DNA of 57,002 bases from UBA1723 sp045641625 (GTDB lineage Bacteria > Bacteroidota > Bacteroidia > Bacteroidales > Paludibacteraceae), in contig JAZUHH010000061.1 of assembly GCA_045641625.1 (NCBI GenBank), positions 1-57,002 on the forward strand, written 5' to 3'. The translations under genes and the position numbers were made by a program. The notes beneath the pieces are model-generated. The model saw only the letters and a program-made list of their open reading frames with translations, ran no database searches and was not told the DNA's origin. Shown here one piece after another: positions 1 to 8,430 of the stretch; within the stretch, counting starts at the first letter, position 1; each line of letters begins with the position of its first letter.

Positions 1-2
1 AC

Positions 3-440
3 ATTAATGAAGATACTATAAAATGTTCTTTTATATATGGAGATTATAGACAATATTATTTGGGAGAACCCTATGAGATTCCTAAATTAAAAAAGAATGA
101 TTTGCCTCCAAAATTAGTAGTTGATTGTTGCTTAGAAAAGAGAAAAGAAGCAATTTATGTTGATTCTCTTTTTTCTATTGAAAAGATAATTTTGATTGAT
201 TCGGTATATATACAATATTCGAATCTAAAAGAAACTAATCGATCTGACATTGATGAGTTGTCGCATAAAAGTAAATTTTTACGATTGGAACAAATCTATT
301 TCGAGTTTGGTTGCTCAAATCCATTTATTTATATGTTCAATGACACTACATATACGTGCACAAATAGATTTTATTTTAAAAATACTGATCAGATGAATCT
401 TTTTGTCAATGACTTATGGTATATGTTAAACAAAAAATGA
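3..440 (+). CDS. Hypothetical protein, 5' end cut by the window; immunity-like
   Basis: The reading frame is open from the first complete codon (position 3) to TGA at 438-440, so the true start lies upstream of the window. About 145 residues are visible. They are rich in Lys, Ile, Tyr and Asp, with no signal peptide or membrane segment. I do not recognise a family. The strong AT bias contrasts with the cobalamin genes downstream. It sits directly before an Rhs core fragment and resembles, in size and composition, the small immunity proteins found after Rhs toxins in Bacteroidales. The immunity role is inferred from context only. Confidence 0.5.
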   Translation: MNEDTIKCSFIYGDYRQYYLGEPYEIPKLKKNDLPPKLVVDCCLEKRKEAIYVDSLFSIEKIILIDSVYIQYSNLKETNRSDIDELSHKSKFLRLEQIYFEFGCSNPFIYMFNDTTYTCTNRFYFKNTDQMNLFVNDLWYMLNKK

Positions 441-1204
441 GAGGTTATTCCATGGTGCTATAATACTCGCAAAAAATTAAACAACAATAGAACCCCTGAC
501 GGCGAAAAAATCAAATATTATTATAATTTAGGAGGTCAGTTGAAGAAGATTCTTGGTCAAAAGAATTATATTTGCACGTATATCGACGAAATCAGATATG
601 ATGAGTACGAGCAGCGATCTTTCATCAGATATGGAAACGGCACAGAGAAAACGTATAAGTATGAGGACGGATTACGCCGATTGAAGAACGTGACGGTTGC
701 CAACAAGGAAGAAAAAGTTTTCTTGAACAACACGTATACATACGACAAAGTGAACAACATTTTGAGTGTGGTTAATGCCATAGACAAAGAAAAGGCGTTG
801 AATGCGGAAATCGGCGGAACGACGAGCCATACATATACGTATGACGACTGGCACAGACTGAAAACAGCAACAGGTAACTTCAACTCGTTTGATGGCAACA
901 AATCAGCTGATTATCAGCTTGTGATGGGTTACGACAACCTCTACAACATCACATCGAAGAAGCTGACTATGAGCCAGACAAATTTGCAGTTTGCCGGCAC
1001 ACTTTCGGCAGGTCATGAGTTCATCTACAACTACAGCAATGACAACCCAATGCAGCTTGCATCGGTTGAGACGAAGCAGTATATAAGGATAAAACATCAA
1101 TCAATTAAGATGGAACCGTTCATGATAAAATGAACGGAACCCCAAATCTTAGCAATAAAGTCAAAGATTGGTTATTGAAGAATGGTTGGAGTACTGGCGA
1201 GTAA
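441..1204 (+). pseudogene. Rhs/YD-repeat core fragment with frameshifted toxin tail
   Basis: The frame is open from 441 to the TGA at 1131-1133 and contains several YD-type repeats, for example YKYEDGLRRLKNVT, YTYDKVNNILSV, YTYDDWHRLKTATG and MGYDNLYNITSKKL. These mark the core of an Rhs polymorphic toxin, which normally forms a large beta-cage around a C-terminal toxin. No N-terminal part is present, so this is a fragment of a protein usually over 1000 residues long. Near 1082 the coding signal moves to another frame, which reads YKDKTSIN, a TAA at 1106-1108, and then DGTVHDKMNGTP and a short tail ending KNGWSTGE at 1204. That looks like the end of a toxin domain. Loss of the 5' end plus the frameshift and stop indicate a pseudogene. 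Confidence 0.7.
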
Positions 1205-1218
1205 TTAATATTTACATT

Positions 1219-1638
1219 ATGGAGAAAATAGTTTTTGATTCAAAATCTGTGAATATTCCATTCCAGATGCACGATGAAATAATCGGAAGGATAATTCTTA
1301 CTGAAAGTAGTATACAGTTATGTTTTGATGATATTCATTTTAATTCTGAACATAGTAAAGCTATACTGAGTTTTTCAGGAATGGAAGAAGTTTCATGTTC
1401 TGCTTGTTTAGAAGTATATGAGGTCAAGCGAACTAAAATATCAAAAGGGGAAATATACTTTACGGAAGATTTTGAGTCATTCTTTTTAGATAACGGTTTT
1501 TCGTTAATTGTTGTTGATATGTGGGTCGGGTATGAATCTTTTATGATAACGGGAAAAGTTTGTGAAGGAGATTATATTGGAGACAAGCATTTTTTGTTAA
1601 AAATTGAATCTAGTACTTTAGAGTATATTTGGATATAG
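1219..1638 (+). CDS. Small hypothetical protein, candidate immunity protein
   Basis: The product has 139 residues starting at ATG 1219. An upstream in-frame start at 1168 would overlap the toxin-tail remnant and is less likely. The protein is cytosolic by appearance, acidic and rich in beta-strand-like segments (EIIGRIILTESSIQLCFDDI), with two cysteines in SCSACLEVYEV. No family was recognised. It begins 14 bp after the stop of the toxin tail at 1204, the usual position of an immunity gene in an Rhs cassette, so an antitoxin role is inferred. The gene itself is intact although the toxin before it is broken. Confidence 0.55.
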   Translation: MEKIVFDSKSVNIPFQMHDEIIGRIILTESSIQLCFDDIHFNSEHSKAILSFSGMEEVSCSACLEVYEVKRTKISKGEIYFTEDFESFFLDNGFSLIVVDMWVGYESFMITGKVCEGDYIGDKHFLLKIESSTLEYIWI

Positions 1639-1670
1639 TAAAAAACATTTTTTCGCTATTGTGGTAATAT

Positions 1671-1895
1671 CATTATAGTGTCGTCACTGATGCAGACGGC
1701 AACATCGCCCAGCACATCGAATACATTCCTTACGGAGAAATCTTCGTGGAGGAGCGTAATTCCCAATTCTCAACTAATTTCTTGTTCAATGCCAAAGAGT
1801 TGGACAACGAAACTGGTCTCTACTACTATGGGGCTCGCTATCTTGATCCTACGGGAGCAATGTGGCTATCAGTTGACCCTCTATTCGAGAAATAG
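1671..1895 (+). pseudogene. 3' end of an Rhs core (orphan fragment)
   Basis: Read in the frame of position 1680, this stretch gives VVTDADGNIAQHIEYIPYG, then NAKELDNETGLYYYGARYLD and SVDPLFEK, ending at TAG 1893-1895. The GLYYYGARYLDPTG sequence is the hallmark that ends the Rhs core just before the variable toxin. No start codon or upstream core is joined to it, and no toxin follows. It is therefore a remnant, probably a displaced core 3' end separated from the core at 441-1083 by a toxin/immunity cassette. Assignment of the motif is secure. The recombination history is inference. Confidence 0.75.
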
Positions 1896-1896
1896 G

Positions 1897-2103
1897 GGTT
1901 ACTTGCACATTTCACTCGAGGATTTTCAGATTGCTATGAAGGGAATATACACCACAAGTGTTTGTCCTAATACCATTGACGAATCTCCAATGGCATATAA
2001 GGAAACGGATTCCATTATCAAAGGGATAGAGCCAACGTACAAGATTCTATATTTCATGAAGCCCGCAGTAAACATCAAGGACACAAGTGGGTTCCAACCA
2101 TAA
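1897..2103 (+). pseudogene. rtcB: C-terminal fragment of RNA ligase RtcB
   Basis: From about 1909 the frame reads ISLEDFQIAMKGIYTTSVCP, then NTIDESPMAYKETDSIIKGI and a tail ending KPAVNIKDTSGFQP before TAA 2101-2103. GxYTTSVCPxTxDESPMAYK followed by (K/R)PxxNxK is the C-terminal signature of RtcB, the GTP- and Mn-dependent RNA ligase that joins 3'-phosphate and 5'-OH ends. Only about 65 of the usual 400-480 residues are present, without the metal-binding Cys/His residues or the guanylylated His. It begins within a few bases of the Rhs stop at 1895, so an rtcB gene end has been joined to an Rhs end by rearrangement. Confidence 0.7.
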
Positions 2104-2187
2104 GAATATCTGTACAGTTTGATAAACTTTGTCGTAATGTTTGAGATGAAGGACTGAACAAGTAATCGTTCGGTCCTAAAAATGATG

Positions 2188-2214
2188 AAAAAGGTCGGAT
2201 TACCGACCTTTTTT
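2188..2214. terminator. Bidirectional hairpin terminator
   Basis: The arms AAGGTCGG (2191-2198) and CCGACCTT (2203-2210) enclose a 4-nt ATTA loop, with an A run before and a T run after, so it can act in both directions. It closes the Rhs/RtcB remnant region. Confidence 0.75.
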
Positions 2215-2494
2215 CATTTGTTTCTATGAAGACAACCCTATTATTCTCACTCTGGCAGTCAATTCTGTCCTGCATTCTTGTTAGAATATCCTCCTGACCT
2301 CGCATATTGGAGAATCCGCTATAATGCTTTATTATTTCCATTGCACTACTCTGTTCATTCAGATCTTCTTGCGACAGTGGCAGCTTTGTAATACTATTTA
2401 TTGCCTCTATTTGCCACGAATAAATTCATCGTCGATTATCAACTGTTCAAGACAAAAACAGAAACGAGACACAGGCAATATTTATCGGCAATGG
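2215..2494. other. Intergenic region with no convincing gene
   Basis: No intact gene is seen. A minus-strand frame runs through here with plausible-looking sequence (QEDLNEQSSAMEIIKHYSGF), but it has no good start and would read through the terminator, so I treat it as decayed sequence. At about 2421-2444 lies a degenerate copy of the TCGTCGATTwTCAA repeat described elsewhere in the window. Confidence 0.4.
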
Positions 2495-3910
2495 CTACAA
2501 AATGCCCTTTCGCCTGCAAACGATATAGTACGCCACAAGAACCATGATACCGGTCACAACCCACGAGATAGGATAAACGACCATGAGCCACTGAAATACA
2601 TGATGAGTCGGAACTACAAAATACACCCAGCAAAGACGAAGCACGCAAGTGCCTATAACCGTCAGAAACGCAGGTAGTGACGAATAGCCCAGACCTCTCA
2701 AGGCTCCGCTTCCAACCTCGTAACTGCTGGCAATAAACTGCGGCAGCAATACCCATTCCATTCGTATGTAGGCAAACTTGTGAACCTCTGGCTCGGTATT
2801 GAAAAGGTCAGTAAAGAATGTTTCCTGCCAAGTGAAGAAGGCATTGAAAACTCCACAGCTTACCACACACAGCCACATGGTATGGAAAAAGATTCGGCGG
2901 CATCTCTCTTTCTTTCCTGCCGCTATGTTCTGTCCCATGAAGGTTACTGCCGCGCTTGAAAATGCCGCTATAATATAATAGCAGAAATGCTCGTAGTTGA
3001 GGGCGGCAGCAGAGCCTGACATTGCCGCAGAACCGAAACTGTTTATTGAGGACTGGATGGTGACATTCGCTATCGCAAACACCATGCCCTGAACGCCTGC
3101 CGGAATGCCTATCTGCAGCATCGTCACCAGCTCCTTCCTGTAGAAGGCCATTTCGCCAAGTTCAAGTCTGAACGGATAGTCCTCTCGCTGTAATATGCGG
3201 ATAACTATTGTCGCATTTATGGCATTTGCAACCAGAGTGGCAATACCTACACCCGCCACTCCCATATCGAAACTGACGACAAGTATGACATTGAGAACCG
3301 CATTTACGGCTCCCGAAAACAAAAGACAATACAGAGGGCGCTTGGTATCACCCATACCTCTGAGAATGGCAGAACCGAAATTAAAGACCATTATGAAGGG
3401 AATGCCTGCAAAGTAAAGCTGCAGGTAAAGAGTTGAAAGGTCTATTACATCGTCCGGCGTATCAATGGCTTCAAGAATTGGACGAGCCAGCCCAATGCCC
3501 AGGAACAGCAGAAGAATGCCGCTTACTACCGTGACTCCTGCTGTGGTAGCCACTGCATTTCTTATGCCCTGGATGTCTTTGCCGCCTATGTAGTTTGCTA
3601 TGATGTAGTTAGTACCGACCGAAACACCGACAAACAGTGTAACGACCAGACTTATTACCGAACTGTTGCTGCCTACTGCGGCCAGAGCCTCCTTTCCGGC
3701 AAAGTGTCCCACGACAGCCATGTCTATGGAGTTGAACAGCTGCTGCAGCACACTGCTGGCTGCCAAAGGCAGAGCAAACATTATGATTTTGTCGAGCAGA
3801 CTGCCGTTAAGCATGTCAATGCCCATTTCCTTCGTTTGCCTAGATTGCCTCGAAATAAATTCATCGGCGATTTTCGATTCATCATCGGCGATTTTCAATT
3901 CAGATTTCAT
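2495..3910 (-). CDS. MATE family multidrug/cation antiporter
   Basis: The product is a 471-residue inner-membrane protein of the MATE family, which exports organic cations or drugs in exchange for Na+ or H+. The typical start (LPLAASSVLQQLFNSIDMAV, then VGHFAG) and about 12 hydrophobic segments in two similar halves are visible, and the length is normal. A TAACTTTG promoter element at 3940-3933 lies just upstream, so the ATG at 3910 is favoured. An alternative start is Met29 at 3826. Residues 6-17 (KIADDES KIADEF) come from a 21-bp duplicated stretch that resembles the window's short repeat family, so the N-terminal 28 residues may be a repeat-derived extension. It is a single-gene unit. Confidence 0.9.
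   Translation of the reverse strand: MKSELKIADDESKIADEFISRQSRQTKEMGIDMLNGSLLDKIIMFALPLAASSVLQQLFNSIDMAVVGHFAGKEALAAVGSNSSVISLVVTLFVGVSVGTNYIIANYIGGKDIQGIRNAVATTAGVTVVSGILLLFLGIGLARPILEAIDTPDDVIDLSTLYLQLYFAGIPFIMVFNFGSAILRGMGDTKRPLYCLLFSGAVNAVLNVILVVSFDMGVAGVGIATLVANAINATIVIRILQREDYPFRLELGEMAFYRKELVTMLQIGIPAGVQGMVFAIANVTIQSSINSFGSAAMSGSAAALNYEHFCYYIIAAFSSAAVTFMGQNIAAGKKERCRRIFFHTMWLCVVSCGVFNAFFTWQETFFTDLFNTEPEVHKFAYIRMEWVLLPQFIASSYEVGSGALRGLGYSSLPAFLTVIGTCVLRLCWVYFVVPTHHVFQWLMVVYPISWVVTGIMVLVAYYIVCRRKGIL
3861..3901. repeat. 21-bp tandem repeat inside the MATE 5' end
   Basis: TCATCGGCGATTTTC occurs at 3861-3875 and again at 3882-3896. It is a diverged form of the TCGTCGATTTTCAATTGA module found between genes elsewhere, here translated as KIADDES/KIADEF. 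Confidence 0.6.
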
Positions 3911-3932
3911 TCTCTTTGATTCATTCTGGGTG

Positions 3933-3940
3933 CAAAGTTA
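3933..3940 (-). promoter_or_regulatory. Bacteroidetes -7 promoter element for the MATE gene
   Basis: On the minus strand this reads TAACTTTG, an exact match to the TAnnTTTG -7 element used by the primary sigma factor of Bacteroidetes. It lies 23 bp upstream of the ATG at 3910. The -33 element is not clear because the upstream stretch is a T run. Confidence 0.6.
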
Positions 3941-4006
3941 CAAAAAAAAAAGAGTTGTTTAGTTAACAGTTAATGAACAATAATTAAATGACATGGGTCA
4001 TGACTA

Positions 4007-4220
4007 TTGACTCACTTCGTATCGTCGATATAAACATTGTTTGTCATATAGGGACTCGTAGGATATTTGGGGCCTTTCGTAGAGTTGCAAACCATACGCT
4101 ATTGCAAGATAATCCATTAACCAATACATTTGCAATGTAAACACCGACAATACTAATTCAATTGAAAATCGACGAAGCGGAGCGAGTCAATATATATATC
4201 GACGACGTGCAAACAAGTTG
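4007..4220. repeat. Modular TTGACTC/TCGTCGA repeats between MATE gene and the 4258 operon
   Basis: One copy is at 4007-4039 (TTGACTCACTTCGTATCGTC, then GATATAAACATTG). Two inverted copies are at 4159-4220 (CAATTGAAAATCGACGAAGC and a second starting ATATATCGACGACGTG). The intervening 4040-4158 shows no gene. These belong to the repeat family described in the findings. Confidence 0.75.
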
Positions 4221-4257
4221 ATTCCATATACACACATAAACTTTAATACTTAAACAT

Positions 4258-4683
4258 ATGGGTAGATACTTAACAACAATGCTGTTATTGTTATCAATCA
4301 GTACCTATGCAGAGTCTTCCAGAGGTATGATAACAAAGACAAATGATGAAGTTGCTCATAAGATGGTGATAAGCAACATTAGTTCGATCAGCTATAACGG
4401 AGAACTGATGGTCATATCTCACAAGGACGGTAATGAGTACACTTTCAACATTAACGAAGTGGAGTCGATAACTTTCAATTCCGTAGAGACTGCCATCAGA
4501 TCAATTTACCAGAACAAAGGTGAAGAACCTTTCTCGATCTTTGACATCAACGGTAAAGAGATTCTATCCGGCATAACTGACGCGGAAGGAAAGATAGACT
4601 ACAAGCTTGACTTGAGAGGAGTTTATGTAGTCAAAACAGGAGACAGCTCAAAAAAAGTTATTGTTCTTAAAAGCGACAAATGA
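4258..4683 (+). CDS. Small secreted protein with T9SS-like C-terminal sorting domain
   Basis: The product has 141 residues. A signal peptide covers residues 1-19 (MGRYLTTMLLLLSISTYAES). Residues 25-75 contain a short beta-rich module ending in INEVESITFN, a motif common at the start of Bacteroidales surface proteins. Residues 85-141 (FSIFDINGKEILSG ... GVYVVKTGDSSKKVIVLK) look like a type A sorting domain of the type IX secretion system, which would place the protein outside the cell or on its surface. It is the first gene of a four-gene operon. Its stop overlaps the next start in an ATGA arrangement. The next protein shares the ISEITFND-like motif. Function beyond secretion is unknown. Confidence 0.75.
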   Translation: MGRYLTTMLLLLSISTYAESSRGMITKTNDEVAHKMVISNISSISYNGELMVISHKDGNEYTFNINEVESITFNSVETAIRSIYQNKGEEPFSIFDINGKEILSGITDAEGKIDYKLDLRGVYVVKTGDSSKKVIVLKSDK

Positions 4684-6542
4684 TGAAAAGACTAGTATTT
4701 GCATCTATGCTGATGCTTTCATCCGTTTCATTGGCTGCTGAGGAGGTTCCACAGCGCAATGCACTTTTTATCGTTATGAATAATGGTGTTACTAATGCTG
4801 TGGCCCTTGACAGTATTTCGGAAATCACATTCAATGATGAATGCGACAACATCATTGTCAACGGCGTATGGCAAAGCAAGACAGACAGTATTACAGAGCT
4901 GGTTTATGGAGCTTTGCCCGATGGAATACTTGTGAATTACTATGGCAGCAAGGCAAGCGTTGTCAACCCATATTTCTTGCAGGGAGTAGGCGCCTCGATA
5001 AATAATGCTGACGTTGTGATTGACAACAGCAACACTTCCTATGAGATAAAGACTTCGCTAAGCGGAGAAACCTCTGACGGACAGTTCCTTTATAACGGAA
5101 CATACAAGACTACCATCGAGCTTGACGGTGTTTCGCTGACAAATACTCGCGGTGCAGCCATTGACATTCAATGTGGCAAGAGAGTTGCACTTAACCTGAA
5201 GAAAGGTACAGAGAACTCTGTAGCTGATGGCAAGAACGGTACGCAGAAAGCCGCTCTGTACTGCAAGGGACACCTTGAAATCGACAAATCGGGAACTCTG
5301 AATGTTACAGGAAACACAGCGCACGCTATTTCTGCCAAGGAATACATCAAACTCAAGAAATCCGACGGAACCATAAACATTCAGGGAGCTGTCAAAGATG
5401 GAATTCACTGCAAGCAGTACTTTCTGGCTAATGGGTTCAAGGTCAATATCAGCGGAGCTTCGGGTGACGGAATCGACACAGAGGCAGACGGAGAGGAGAA
5501 CGAGGACGGCTTCGCAGATGGAAGCATAAACATCAACAACGGAGACTTCTCCATCACTTCTACTGCCGACACAGTCAAGGGGTTCAAGGCTGAAAGCAAC
5601 ATCGACATCATAGGCGGAACTCTCAGCATCACCATGAGCGGAAAGGGAAGCAAGGGAATCAAGTCGGGAGCAGAGATAAACATTGGAAACAAGGACGACA
5701 AAACCGGTCCAACTCTTGCTGTCAAGACTTCCGGCGCAAAATGTTCATCTTCAAGCAGTTCGTCTTCCAATAACAATAACTGGGGATGGGGAGGTGGTAT
5801 GGGATCAAATGAAAGCAGCGGCACTTCATCCAAGGCAGTCAAGGCTTTAGGAGCAATAAATATCTACGGAGGAAACCTTAACATTTCCACATCTACAGAC
5901 GGTGCCGAAGGTATTGAGAGCAAGACTCAGGTGAATATCTATGGCGGAAACAATTACTTGAAGTGCTATGACGACTGCATAAACTCGAGCGGACCTATCG
6001 CCTTTTACGGTGGAACAACAGTCTGCTGGTCGGACGGAAACGATGCCGTGGATTCCAACTACGGTAAGACTGGTGCAATATCAATTGCCGGAGGAAACGT
6101 ATTCTCTTACACGACTAAGGGAAACCCGGAGGAAGGTCTTGACTGTGACAACAACTCGTACATTGTCATTACCGGAGGTATTGCAGTAAGTGCCGGAGGT
6201 TCACAAGGCGGCGGAGGAGGTTTCCCAGGACAAAGTTCTTCGGGAGGCGTAGGATCTTCAACACAGGGATATTTCTTGGGATCTTCGCCTTCAAGCTACA
6301 GCAACACATACTACTACACATTATGCGGAACTGACGGAACAGAAATTTGCACCTACAAATTTGGTGGAAGTGTCAATAATTCCCTATCTTTGCTTACTGC
6401 ACCAAATCTCGGCAAAGGTTCGGTAACTGTAAAGTACGGAACAAGCAAGCCGACTGCATATAGCGAGAATGTTGGTGACGTGTTCTTTATCAACCCTACA
6501 GTTGCAACAAGCGGCACAACAGCGACAGTGACAGCGAAATGA
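4680..6542 (+). CDS. Secreted beta-helix carbohydrate-binding protein (Cthe_2159/DUF4353-like)
   Basis: The product has 620 residues with a signal peptide (residues 1-19, ending SVSLAAEE) and an N-terminal LDSISEITFND motif. From about residue 90 to 500 it is built from repeating GxxxxxI-type turns such as DGIHCKQYFLANGFKVNISG and GSKGIKSGAEINIG. This is the right-handed beta-helix pattern of the carbohydrate-binding Cthe_2159 family, whose founding member binds cellulose and pectin-like polymers. Low-complexity Ser/Asn/Trp/Gly linkers lie near residues 355-385 and 500-525. No catalytic signature was seen, so it is more likely a binder or adhesin than an enzyme. It overlaps both neighbours by 4 bp and is presumably produced together with the sensor pair that follows. 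Confidence 0.75.
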   Translation: MMKRLVFASMLMLSSVSLAAEEVPQRNALFIVMNNGVTNAVALDSISEITFNDECDNIIVNGVWQSKTDSITELVYGALPDGILVNYYGSKASVVNPYFLQGVGASINNADVVIDNSNTSYEIKTSLSGETSDGQFLYNGTYKTTIELDGVSLTNTRGAAIDIQCGKRVALNLKKGTENSVADGKNGTQKAALYCKGHLEIDKSGTLNVTGNTAHAISAKEYIKLKKSDGTINIQGAVKDGIHCKQYFLANGFKVNISGASGDGIDTEADGEENEDGFADGSININNGDFSITSTADTVKGFKAESNIDIIGGTLSITMSGKGSKGIKSGAEINIGNKDDKTGPTLAVKTSGAKCSSSSSSSSNNNNWGWGGGMGSNESSGTSSKAVKALGAINIYGGNLNISTSTDGAEGIESKTQVNIYGGNNYLKCYDDCINSSGPIAFYGGTTVCWSDGNDAVDSNYGKTGAISIAGGNVFSYTTKGNPEEGLDCDNNSYIVITGGIAVSAGGSQGGGGGFPGQSSSGGVGSSTQGYFLGSSPSSYSNTYYYTLCGTDGTEICTYKFGGSVNNSLSLLTAPNLGKGSVTVKYGTSKPTAYSENVGDVFFINPTVATSGTTATVTAK

Positions 6543-7729
6543 CTTCAAGTAAAAGATTAGAAAATATCTGTATATGGGTGGGATGGGCAATGATTTTTGC
6601 CCTTCCCGCTCTTTATTTGTACTTTGAATCAGTAGTTGACAATACCGAGTTTGACAAGTTTGAACTGTTCAACACTTGGAAACTCAGGATGCCATACATC
6701 CCTGTTTTCGCCATTCATCACTATCTTCTGATCAAGTTGTTCTTTAGACACAGGTATGTACCGTATGCCGTCAGCGTACTCTCCTTGATGGCTCTTTTCT
6801 CATGGTTTCAGATAGAGAATCACATTGAGATGCGTGAGCGCTTCCATAAAGAGAACACTCTTCGCCACATGCCGCCGCCTCCCGACGACTTCCAGGGAAG
6901 GCCGATGCACGAACGCCCTCCATTTCCACAACCTCCGCATCATCATGATAATATGGAACCCAGACATCATTTGTTAAGGGCTCCGCTGATGAGCAGAATT
7001 ATCATCGCATTGCTTATCATGGGAATGGATCTTGGCGTATGCTCGCTTATAAACAGCAAAAGGACAAGAAACAGACTGCTAGCCCTCGAAAGGGAAAAAC
7101 TGGCTGTTGAGCTTAACTATCTGAAGTACCAGATCAATCCGCACTTCTTCATGAACTCGCTCAACAACATTCATGCCCTGGTTGACATCGACAAGGAGCA
7201 GGCTCAAAGAACCATCGTAAACCTGTCCCACCTTATGAGGTATGTGCTTTATGAAAGCGGCGAGAAATTCGTGCCCCTTGAAAAGGAACTGGAGTTCATC
7301 CGCCTCTATATTTCTCTGATGAAACTGAGGTACTCGAACGATATTGAGATAAAGATAGAGGTTCCCGAGAATACTGATGGAATAACGGTTCCCCCCTTGA
7401 TCCTGATCTGCTTCGTGGAAAATGCCTTCAAGCATGGCATAAGCAGCAGACACGAATCCTTTATTTCGATAGAGGTCTATACAGACGAGGCGGGCAAACT
7501 CCTGAATTTCAAATGCAGGAACAGCTGCCATAATTCCAAGGGCACCGATGAACTGCATGGCATAGGAATAGAGAATGCAAGAAAGAGGCTTGGACTGATC
7601 TATGGTGCCAAGCACACTCTCTCAATCAAGAAAGAAAATAACTGTAAGTCCGGCGAAGACAAGCAAAATAATATATTCAAGATATGGTTACAGATTCCGA
7701 CAACACAAATACAGGAGACGCAAGTATAA
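6539..7729 (+). CDS. LytS/YehU-type sensor histidine kinase with His/Pro-rich loop
   Basis: The 396-residue membrane kinase has four hydrophobic segments (about 12-30, 53-68, 77-92, 150-168). A His_kinase domain contains the phospho-acceptor in YQINPHFFMNSLNNIHALVD, and an ATP-binding part contains ENAFKHG and GIGIENARKRL. Between the third and fourth membrane segments, residues about 108-145 are exceptionally rich in Pro and His (MPPPPDDF, PFPQPPHHHDN, RHH). By topology this loop would face the periplasm. It could bind a metal or sense pH, but that is inference. The partner regulator follows directly with a 46-bp overlap. The 5' end overlaps the beta-helix gene by 4 bp. Confidence 0.9.
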   Translation: MTSSKRLENICIWVGWAMIFALPALYLYFESVVDNTEFDKFELFNTWKLRMPYIPVFAIHHYLLIKLFFRHRYVPYAVSVLSLMALFSWFQIENHIEMRERFHKENTLRHMPPPPDDFQGRPMHERPPFPQPPHHHDNMEPRHHLLRAPLMSRIIIALLIMGMDLGVCSLINSKRTRNRLLALEREKLAVELNYLKYQINPHFFMNSLNNIHALVDIDKEQAQRTIVNLSHLMRYVLYESGEKFVPLEKELEFIRLYISLMKLRYSNDIEIKIEVPENTDGITVPPLILICFVENAFKHGISSRHESFISIEVYTDEAGKLLNFKCRNSCHNSKGTDELHGIGIENARKRLGLIYGAKHTLSIKKENNCKSGEDKQNNIFKIWLQIPTTQIQETQV

Positions 7730-8430
7730 AGATCAGATGCATTGCCATTGACGACGAGCCTCTGGCACTGATACAGCTGAAGTCGATGATAGAGAGAACT
7801 CCCTACCTCACATTGGTGGGAGCTTGCAGTGACGTTGCTGCCGCACGAAAAATTATCGGTGAAACGGAATTTGACGCTCTGTTCCTTGACATAAATATGC
7901 CCGACGCAAACGGGCTGGAGTTTGTCGCCTCTCTGCCCCATACTCCTCTGGTAGTGTTCACGACTGCCTATAGCCAGTACGCAGTAGAAAGCTATAAGGT
8001 AAACGCCATAGACTATCTGCTCAAACCTTTCGGAATGCCAGAATTTGAAAAGGCGGCAGAAAAGGTAAAAAGGCAGTTCCAACTGCTTATGGCAGAGAAA
8101 AACGCAGGGCCCTCAAATGCCAGAATCCTCTGCTTCAAGATTGACTCGAAGCTTACCAAAATCAATGCAGACGACATTGTCTATATCGAATCCATGAGGG
8201 AGTACATCTGCCTGAATATGGCTGACAAGAAACAGCTGATAACACTCATGAAGGTGAGTGAAGTGGCGGAACGTCTAGCCAGCCTGGGCTTCCAGAGAAT
8301 CCACAGGTCATACATCGTAAACATGAACTGGGTGAAGGAGGTTTCAAGAAACAGCGTAAGGCTCGGTAACGGGACAACTCTGCCTATAGGAGATTCATTC
8401 AAGAAGCCTTTGAAAAACTCCATCTTGTAA
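7684..8430 (+). CDS. LytTR-family response regulator
   Basis: The product has 248 residues. An N-terminal receiver domain (about 16-130) shows the acidic pair in IAIDDEP, the phospho-acceptor Asp in ALFLDINMPDANG and the Lys in YLLKPF. A C-terminal LytTR DNA-binding domain (about 145-246) contains IVYIESMREYICL and FQRIHRSYIVNMNWV. It pairs with the upstream LytS-type kinase. The ATG at 7684 lies inside the kinase gene, and no later Met precedes the receiver domain. The first 15 residues (MVTDSDNTNTGDASI) are not part of the fold. The likely targets are the operon itself or other surface genes, which cannot be seen from sequence. Confidence 0.9.
   Translation: MVTDSDNTNTGDASIKIRCIAIDDEPLALIQLKSMIERTPYLTLVGACSDVAAARKIIGETEFDALFLDINMPDANGLEFVASLPHTPLVVFTTAYSQYAVESYKVNAIDYLLKPFGMPEFEKAAEKVKRQFQLLMAEKNAGPSNARILCFKIDSKLTKINADDIVYIESMREYICLNMADKKQLITLMKVSEVAERLASLGFQRIHRSYIVNMNWVKEVSRNSVRLGNGTTLPIGDSFKKPLKNSIL

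Noticed and set aside
2075..2430. Minus-strand reading frame with plausible protein sequence (MEIIKHYSGFSNMRGQ...)
   Set aside because: It would have to read through the strong hairpin at 2188-2214, lacks an identifiable promoter and family, and its end is shadow of the RtcB remnant. Probably decayed DNA.
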